Below are positions 58,324 to 64,000 of a stretch of 64,000 nt of DNA, piece after piece; the stretch's first letter is position 1, and each line of letters starts with the position of its first letter. Both the position numbers and the translations under genes were made by a program. The notes under the pieces are model-generated. The model searched no databases. It saw only the letters and a list, made by a program, of their open reading frames with translations, and was not told where the DNA came from. Source of the stretch: Clostridiaceae bacterium (lineage in GTDB: Bacteria > Bacillota > Clostridia > DSM-8532); contig DULR01000055.1 of assembly GCA_012840245.1 (NCBI GenBank), forward strand, positions 32,877 through 96,876, in the 5' to 3' direction.

Positions 58324-59340
58324 TCATGCGCTGTTTCTTTCAACAATTTTACTTGCAAAGAGCTTCAGTCCTTCGCTTACTTCTTCCCCATTCAGCTTCT
58401 TTACCAGATAATCGAATGTTTTATCCAGCATAATGTCGATCTGCTGTTCAAATGTAGTAAGCATATAAGGAGCCCAGGAAGCGGCATCTATATTGTCGAA
58501 GCCAATTACGGAAATATCCTTCGGTATCTTTAATCCGTATTCATACTTGGCTTCATCCATGGCTCCAAGAGCAAGGATGTCACCGGCACAGAAAACCGCA
58601 TTTATATCAGGTTTCTCCTTAAGGATCTCCCTCATCGCCTTTCGTCCGTCTTCATATGTATATGGAACCATCAGTACGGAACAGTCTTCTATACCTTTTT
58701 CATACAGGCAGTCTTTGTATCCTCTGAGACGATCCCGGCTGGTACCCAGAAAGGTTGAGGAACCTATGAACGCAAAGTTTTTCCGCCCTTTTTCATAAAG
58801 ATAATTGGCAGCCAGCCAACCCGACTGGACATTATCGGTACAGACAGTAAAAATATTTTTATTTATGGTATATTTGTTGAATACAACAACAGGGACCTGT
58901 ACTTTCTCACATTCGGCTGCCATATGGGAGGATACCGCAGCCGAAAGCACTATGACCGCATCGACCCGATACTGCAGGACCTGTGAAAATATCTCGTCGA
59001 GATTCTTCTCTTCAGGTGATACAAAGAACAGAGGCTCCTTTCCTATCTCCTGTATTCGGTTGGCCACCTTGTTTATCATAGCATTATAATGCGGGTTTAC
59101 TATATCGATGGATACGATTGCAATGAGATTTGAGCGATTCATGGTCAGGCTTCTGGCAATTGCGTTGGGTCGGTATCCGAGAGCTTCTGCCGCCTGCAAA
59201 ACACGCAGCCTTGTACTCTCCTTTATTTTTGCCTGTCCGCTGAAAACCCTTGAAACAGTTGCCTGCGACACCTTCGCCAAAGCAGCAACTTCCTTTGAGT
59301 TCGCAATTCTGCCATTAGCGCCACTTTTGGGATATATCAT
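58324..59340 (-). CDS. LacI-family transcriptional regulator
   Basis: NSKEVAALAKVSQATVSRVFSGQAKIKESTR; start MIYPKSGANGR preferred over the longer ORF. Confidence 0.94.
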   Translation of the reverse strand: MIYPKSGANGRIANSKEVAALAKVSQATVSRVFSGQAKIKESTRLRVLQAAEALGYRPNAIARSLTMNRSNLIAIVSIDIVNPHYNAMINKVANRIQEIGKEPLFFVSPEEKNLDEIFSQVLQYRVDAVIVLSAAVSSHMAAECEKVQVPVVVFNKYTINKNIFTVCTDNVQSGWLAANYLYEKGRKNFAFIGSSTFLGTSRDRLRGYKDCLYEKGIEDCSVLMVPYTYEDGRKAMREILKEKPDINAVFCAGDILALGAMDEAKYEYGLKIPKDISVIGFDNIDAASWAPYMLTTFEQQIDIMLDKTFDYLVKKLNGEEVSEGLKLFASKIVERNSA

Positions 59341-59383
59341 AACAATCACTCCTGTTTTGGCAAATAGTTTTATATCCATAGCA

Positions 59384-59400
59384 AATGTATACGCTATCAT
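59384..59400. promoter_or_regulatory. LacI-type operator upstream of the lacI-family gene
   Basis: AATGTATACGCTATCAT, similar to the 58142 site. Confidence 0.45.
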
Positions 59401-59696
59401 AATAATAACCCAAATATTCGCCAAATGGAAGGATAATTTATAACCGGAAAATAAAAAGGAAACATATTTCCCAGTATTTCCTCCTTAATATCAGCTTTTC
59501 ATGCGCTTTTTCATATTCTTTGGTACAATTTGCCGCTGCCTGGATAAATACATATAAGATGATCTGTTTTCACTCGGGCAAACCTGCTTGAACAGCACTG
59601 AAGCCGGGCGGAAAAATTCTCCGTTTGACAGAAGACATATTGAAAGTATTCGGACAGAGATATAAGGATCTTGTTATATAAAAGGGGGTAAGAGCT

Positions 59697-60602
59697 ATGA
59701 AAAATGCAAACGTTTTGTACGATTTTGATGCAAACAGGTGTATAGCATCTGAGTATACGCTCAAACAGTCCCCGGAAGAAAGCAATCTGCCAGCCACTCT
59801 GCGAGAATTCGGCCCGTATGATGAAATAATCCTCAATAATATCGCCCATGAGCTCAGAACACCTATAAACGTTGTACTTGGTTCCATCCAGCTGTTTGAA
59901 ATGATGGGTGACGACCTGTTTCTGCTTTATAACCGCAACAAATTCAAGGCGTACAATAACATAATGAAGCAGAATTGCTACAGGCTTCTCAGGGTGGTCA
60001 ACAATCTGATCGATGTTTCCATGATAGATTCGGGCAGATTCTGCCTATTGATTGCCAACCATGATATCGTCAGAATTGTAAAGGAGATCACTGAGAGCTC
60101 AAAACAGTACGCAGCCAAGAAAGGGATTTCGGTCAGGTTCAGATCGACCGTCAGGGAGGTAATAACCGCGATCGATGCGGACAAGCTGTCCCGCGCCTTA
60201 CTGAATCTGATTTCAAATGCCATAAAATTCACTCCTGACGGAGGGCGCATCGGTGTATCCTTAAGAATTAAAACCGATAAGGTTTACATAAGCATAAAGG
60301 ACTCCGGAATAGGGATCCCGGCCGATCAACAGGACGATATTTTCAAAAGGTTCGTCCAGGTGGAAAAAGCCTTGTCAAGGAACCATGAAGGCGGAGGTCT
60401 CGGCCTTTATCTGGCAGATTGCATCGTAAGGATGCACGATGGATCAATAAGCGTAAAAAGCAGTCCGGGAAAAGGCTCAACCTTTACTGTCGAACTTCCT
60501 GTGAAAAGAATAGATAAAACAGAGGCAGGAAAAGAATCAGGAGCAGAGCTCAGCCTCTCTCCCGCCGATAAAGTAAAGATCGAACTTTCTGATCTGTACT
60601 AG
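59697..60602 (+). CDS. orphan soluble sensor histidine kinase
   Basis: NNIAHELRTPINVVLGSIQLFE (H-box), LSRALLNLISNAIKFTPDGG (N-box), DSGIGIPADQQDDIF, GGGLGLYLADCIV; no obvious sensor domain. Confidence 0.93.
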   Translation: MKNANVLYDFDANRCIASEYTLKQSPEESNLPATLREFGPYDEIILNNIAHELRTPINVVLGSIQLFEMMGDDLFLLYNRNKFKAYNNIMKQNCYRLLRVVNNLIDVSMIDSGRFCLLIANHDIVRIVKEITESSKQYAAKKGISVRFRSTVREVITAIDADKLSRALLNLISNAIKFTPDGGRIGVSLRIKTDKVYISIKDSGIGIPADQQDDIFKRFVQVEKALSRNHEGGGLGLYLADCIVRMHDGSISVKSSPGKGSTFTVELPVKRIDKTEAGKESGAELSLSPADKVKIELSDLY

Positions 60603-60603
60603 T

Positions 60604-61077
60604 TTAAATCATATCCCTATATATACCAGGTACCGAATCGGGAATTATCGTCGCATTGACACTTTTGGCATAGAAACCCACAGCATCTTCCGGTCCGCCT
60701 ATGATACCATAGGCATATCCCATTTCCCTCAAGCCCTGCAAAGCCGAAATCAGCAGGGCTTTCCCTATTTTAAGACCTCTGTGGCTTTCAAGAACTCCGG
60801 TAGGACCAAAGAAAGCTTTGCAGGTTGCTTCATAGCACGCAAAGCCCACGATCTCCTTATCGCTGTTTACCGCTATAAAGCAGCTTATGGGGTTATTCCT
60901 GAAGGCTACGTCGCATTCGCTGGCCCAGTGCTCTCCGAAATTTCTGCGTGCAAATTCAAGAACCTTGTGTTTGTTGGGCGCCATAGCCCTGATGATACGG
61001 ATCCCTTTTACTTCCAGCTCCTTAAGAAGCTCTCTGTTATCTGGAAGCTCATAAAGCTTGACAAGCATGTCGGGCAT
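60604..61077 (-). CDS. GNAT-family N-acetyltransferase
   Basis: FFGPTGVLESHRGLKIGKALLISALQGLREMGYAYGIIGGPEDAVGFYAKSVNA. Confidence 0.88.
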   Translation of the reverse strand: MPDMLVKLYELPDNRELLKELEVKGIRIIRAMAPNKHKVLEFARRNFGEHWASECDVAFRNNPISCFIAVNSDKEIVGFACYEATCKAFFGPTGVLESHRGLKIGKALLISALQGLREMGYAYGIIGGPEDAVGFYAKSVNATIIPDSVPGIYRDMI

Positions 61078-61156
61078 AGATCACGATTCCTCCACTATCT
61101 GCTAAATTTCTGAGTACATAAATTATATCATACAGTCAGTTCATCAGCCCATAAAA

Positions 61157-61185
61157 AAACAGCTGTCCAAATGACAGCTGTTTTC
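61157..61185. terminator. bidirectional intrinsic terminator
   Basis: AAAACAGCTGTC-CAAAT-GACAGCTGTTTT. Confidence 0.75.
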
Positions 61186-61241
61186 CTGATGAATTATGGA
61201 AGAAGAACATGTAACGAGCATTATTTTCTCAGGCAAAAGCC

Positions 61242-62327
61242 TTATGAGTTCTTAGCTTCGAATTCCTTCATGAATTCAACAAGAGCTTTGACGCCTTCAA
61301 CCGGCATTGCGTTATAAATACTTGCTCTCATTCCGCCTACTGTTCTGTAGCCTTTGATATTGGCTATTCCTCTTTCAGCGGCTTCTTTTATGAATTTCTT
61401 GTCAAGCTCTTCGCTGCCGGTCACGAAGTTCACATTCATGATAGACCGGTCATATTTCTCTACTGTTCCTTTAAACAGATTTGAATTGTCTATGCAGTCA
61501 TAAAGGAGCTGTGCCTTTTCCTCATTGATCTTCTGGATAGCTGCAACTCCGCCTTTCTTCTTGATCCATTCGAAAACCAATCCGCATATATAAATGGAGT
61601 AGCAGGGAGGTGTATTGTACAATGAGCTGTTGTCGGCATGGATCTTGTACTGGAGCATGGTCGGGATCTGCGGATCAACTTCTCTTATCAGGTCCTCACG
61701 AATTATGACTATGGTCACCCCGGCAGGACCCATGTTTTTCTGAGCACCGGCATAAATAAGTCCGAACTTGGATACGTCATATACCTCAGAAAGAATGTTT
61801 GATGACATATCGGCAACCAGAGGCACGTTATCAAGGCAAACTATGTCCTTGTCCCTTATCCTGGTTCCATAAACCGTATTGTTTGTGGTTATGTGCAGGT
61901 AATCGGCATCACCGCTCAGGCTTTCCCTGCTTATCTTCGGAACATAGGCAAATTGCTTGTCATCGGAAGAAGCAACAACGTTTGCAGTCAGATATTTCTT
62001 AGCTTCCTGGCAAGCCTTCTTGGCCCAATTGCCTGTAACCAGATAATCGGCTTTTCCGTTTTTCTTCAGGTTCAAAGGGATCATGGAAAACTGAAGATGG
62101 GCTCCTCCCTGCAGGAAAAGCACTTTGTAGTTATCCGGAATGTTCATGATCTCGCGAAGGTCGCTCTCAGCCTTTTTCTGAATATTTTCATACCATGAGG
62201 ATCTGTGACTCATTTCCATAACGGACATACCGGAACCTTTGTAATCCAGCATCTCCTCTGCCGCTTGCCTCAAAACCTCTTCGGGCAGCGTCCCCGGACC
62301 GGCCGAAAAATTATAAACTCTTGCCAT
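61242..62327 (-). CDS. serC: phosphoserine aminotransferase
   Basis: VYNFSAGPGTLPEEVL; GSGMSVMEMSHRS; YAGAQKNMGPAGVTIVI; GYRTVGGMRASIYNAMP. Confidence 0.96.
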   Translation of the reverse strand: MARVYNFSAGPGTLPEEVLRQAAEEMLDYKGSGMSVMEMSHRSSWYENIQKKAESDLREIMNIPDNYKVLFLQGGAHLQFSMIPLNLKKNGKADYLVTGNWAKKACQEAKKYLTANVVASSDDKQFAYVPKISRESLSGDADYLHITTNNTVYGTRIRDKDIVCLDNVPLVADMSSNILSEVYDVSKFGLIYAGAQKNMGPAGVTIVIIREDLIREVDPQIPTMLQYKIHADNSSLYNTPPCYSIYICGLVFEWIKKKGGVAAIQKINEEKAQLLYDCIDNSNLFKGTVEKYDRSIMNVNFVTGSEELDKKFIKEAAERGIANIKGYRTVGGMRASIYNAMPVEGVKALVEFMKEFEAKNS

Positions 62328-62480
62328 TCAAGCTCACTCCATTTCTCATCTAATCTGATTCAGAAATAATTTGTTATTATTTTAACATTATTGTAGCACT
62401 TGAAAAATCAAAAGTCTAGGTAGGTATGCAATAATATTTATGATAATTGGGACAATTTTCTGGTGCATTTTTATAGCCTT

Positions 62481-63218
62481 TCAGACCACTATTTTTTCAA
62501 CACCTATGGCAACGACCACTCCATCTTCCGACTCGGCATAAAAACCTACCAGATATCTCTCCGAACTGAATTCGACTTTATATACCATAAGCCAGAGATC
62601 ATCTTCCTCGCTGTAGGTTTTTGAGCACGGCTGTCCGAATATTCTTTCAGCTGTTTTGACAGAATCGCCTATTTTAAAATCCCCAAATCTGTATGGGTCC
62701 CTGACGAATATTTTTATTACCTTCCTGTCTCCCAATTGTGTTATATACGTTATATCGCTGTAAATATATGCATCTGAACCATAAAACACTTCCTGGTGTT
62801 CAGGCTCTCCCATTCTCTCAAAAATCTCATCGATATCCCTGCCAAGATCATTTACAACATTTATGTTGTCAGCACCTGCTACCTTCATTTCATCGAGCTT
62901 CAGAAAATCGCAGGAATCATATTCATCCTCATGAGCATCGTGATCTATGCTGTTATTGATATAGATATCAGATGGGATCGGGTCCCTGGCTTCATCGCCA
63001 TCGGCTGTTGCCGGCGGAGTTTGAATGTCCGAATCAGTTTCTTTTGGGGTTTCCGGAGTGGAAGGAGTGGCCGGAACTGATGCGGAGGTTTGTGTCCCGT
63101 CGGGCTTCTGGACCTTTTCCAGACCCGGATTTGTGATAACATTGGCAATCAAAACCGCTGCTGTAACAACCAGTATTATTCCTGATAGAATAAAGAATGC
63201 AACGTTCTTTTTACTCAT
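62481..63218 (-). CDS. hypothetical single-TM secreted/anchored protein
   Basis: N-terminal TM, Pro/Thr-rich linker, then a globular acidic domain; start preceded by aggagtg. Confidence 0.65.
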   Translation of the reverse strand: MSKKNVAFFILSGIILVVTAAVLIANVITNPGLEKVQKPDGTQTSASVPATPSTPETPKETDSDIQTPPATADGDEARDPIPSDIYINNSIDHDAHEDEYDSCDFLKLDEMKVAGADNINVVNDLGRDIDEIFERMGEPEHQEVFYGSDAYIYSDITYITQLGDRKVIKIFVRDPYRFGDFKIGDSVKTAERIFGQPCSKTYSEEDDLWLMVYKVEFSSERYLVGFYAESEDGVVVAIGVEKIVV

Positions 63219-63504
63219 TTATTTCACTCCTTTTATCGCAAAATCCTAAAGGAGTACACTACAAGAATTTAAGACTGTTTTCTGCTATAAAATTAGATGT
63301 TTCAAACTAATCTCTCCATGATAAAAGAGATATGTTCGGATTAAACATACGACTAAAAAACATTTTAATCATTTCCCTGTATGTGGAAATACTATCATTC
63401 TTAATATAATCATACTATTAAGTATATTTCAATAAAATAAAAAACCGATGTCTAAAATAAGTGTAGAGATCCTGAATACAATACCCACATCTCCTCGGAT
63501 TATG

Positions 63505-63662
63505 TTTTGATCTATTCTCTCCGTTAGGAGAGAGACCCGGCACCCAGGTGCTATTGTCAGAACCACATGATTTTCAATCCACTCTCTCCGTGAGGAGAGA
63601 GACGTTTCTGAGTCTTCATCCTGTCGAACACCGTTGATATTTCAATCCACTCTCTCCGTGAG
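63505..63662 (-). CRISPR. trailer end of a type I-C-like CRISPR array (3 repeats, 2 spacers), last repeat truncated
   Basis: Repeats at 63505-63536 (5 mismatches), 63572-63603 and 63640-63662 (truncated); minus-strand form GTCTCTCTCCTCACGGAGAGAGTGGATTGAAA; spacers 35 and 36 nt. Confidence 0.85.
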
Positions 63663-64000
63663 TGTTATTCACTTGTGATAATGTCACCTTAAGATTCACT
63701 TGAGAAAATGTCACTTTGTATTAAACTAAAAAACATGAAAGAAGGATTAATAACATTGACTCAAAAACAATTGAAAACCTTTAAGGTTATCAACAGTTTC
63801 ATTGACAAGTCTATCACAAGGCAACAAGCCGCAGAGCTATTAGGTCTTTCTACCCGCCAGATCACACGTTTAAAGAAAGACTAACTATTAAAAGTCAAGC
63901 CCTAAAATGAATTATTTTGAATGGACTGCAGAAGTGTATTTCAGAAAAAATTGAACCTTGATAATTGCATGATAAATAGAGCACCCCAAGGAGCTGCTCA
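63663..64000 (+). mobile_element. IS-like element (ISNCY/rve-type transposase N-terminus), truncated by window edge and decayed
   Basis: Begins exactly where CRISPR repeat 3 is interrupted; tandem ATTCACTTGtGAtAATGTCAC / ATTCACTTGaGAaAATGTCAC; ORF MKEGLITLTQKQLKTFKVIN...QQAAELLGLSTRQITRLKKD*. Confidence 0.7.
63735..63884 (+). pseudogene. transposase N-terminal HTH fragment
   Basis: 49-aa ORF ending right after the HTH (RQITRLKKD*), no catalytic domain downstream in any obvious frame. Confidence 0.6.

Noticed and set aside
59571-59631. Firm c-di-GMP-I riboswitch call
   Set aside because: Only the GGGCAAACC string matches; the essential second core segment is absent, so kept only as a structured-leader hypothesis.

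Overview
64 kb of a low/mid-GC Firmicutes (Clostridia-like) chromosome dominated by carbohydrate-uptake and glycan-catabolism modules. There are three complete CUT1 ABC cassettes: a YesMN-type set at 4.8-10.6 kb, an Lpl-type set at 15.7-19.4 kb linked to a BadF/BcrAD kinase and a GH4 enzyme, and a set at 34-38 kb linked to a Gfo/Idh/MocA oxidoreductase, a LacI regulator and GH114-like secreted proteins. A CUT2/Mgl-like importer at 49.9-59.4 kb is embedded with three dehydrogenases and a beta-propeller lactonase. There is also a nucleotidyltransferase-NahK-GalE block and a GntR-SIS-ROK-PIG-L amino-sugar block. Housekeeping islands include prs, RNase G with TIGR03936/TIGR03960 radical SAM genes, serC and a partial NAD-kinase-like gene. 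The region shows many fossils: an AraC/Gfo deletion fusion, a GH8 endoglucanase tail, a GH114-like gene that lost its N-terminal half, a GNAT remnant and a signal-peptide stub. It also carries MITE/REP-type inverted repeats. The right end holds the trailer end of a type I-C-like CRISPR array interrupted by an IS-like element. Most notable: a GNAT-Rnk domain fusion, the broken CRISPR array, the candidate oxidative sugar pathway, the candidate polygalactosamine/amino-sugar system, and the MITE with a nested REP. All functional calls come from reading motifs and gene context; no database search was run.
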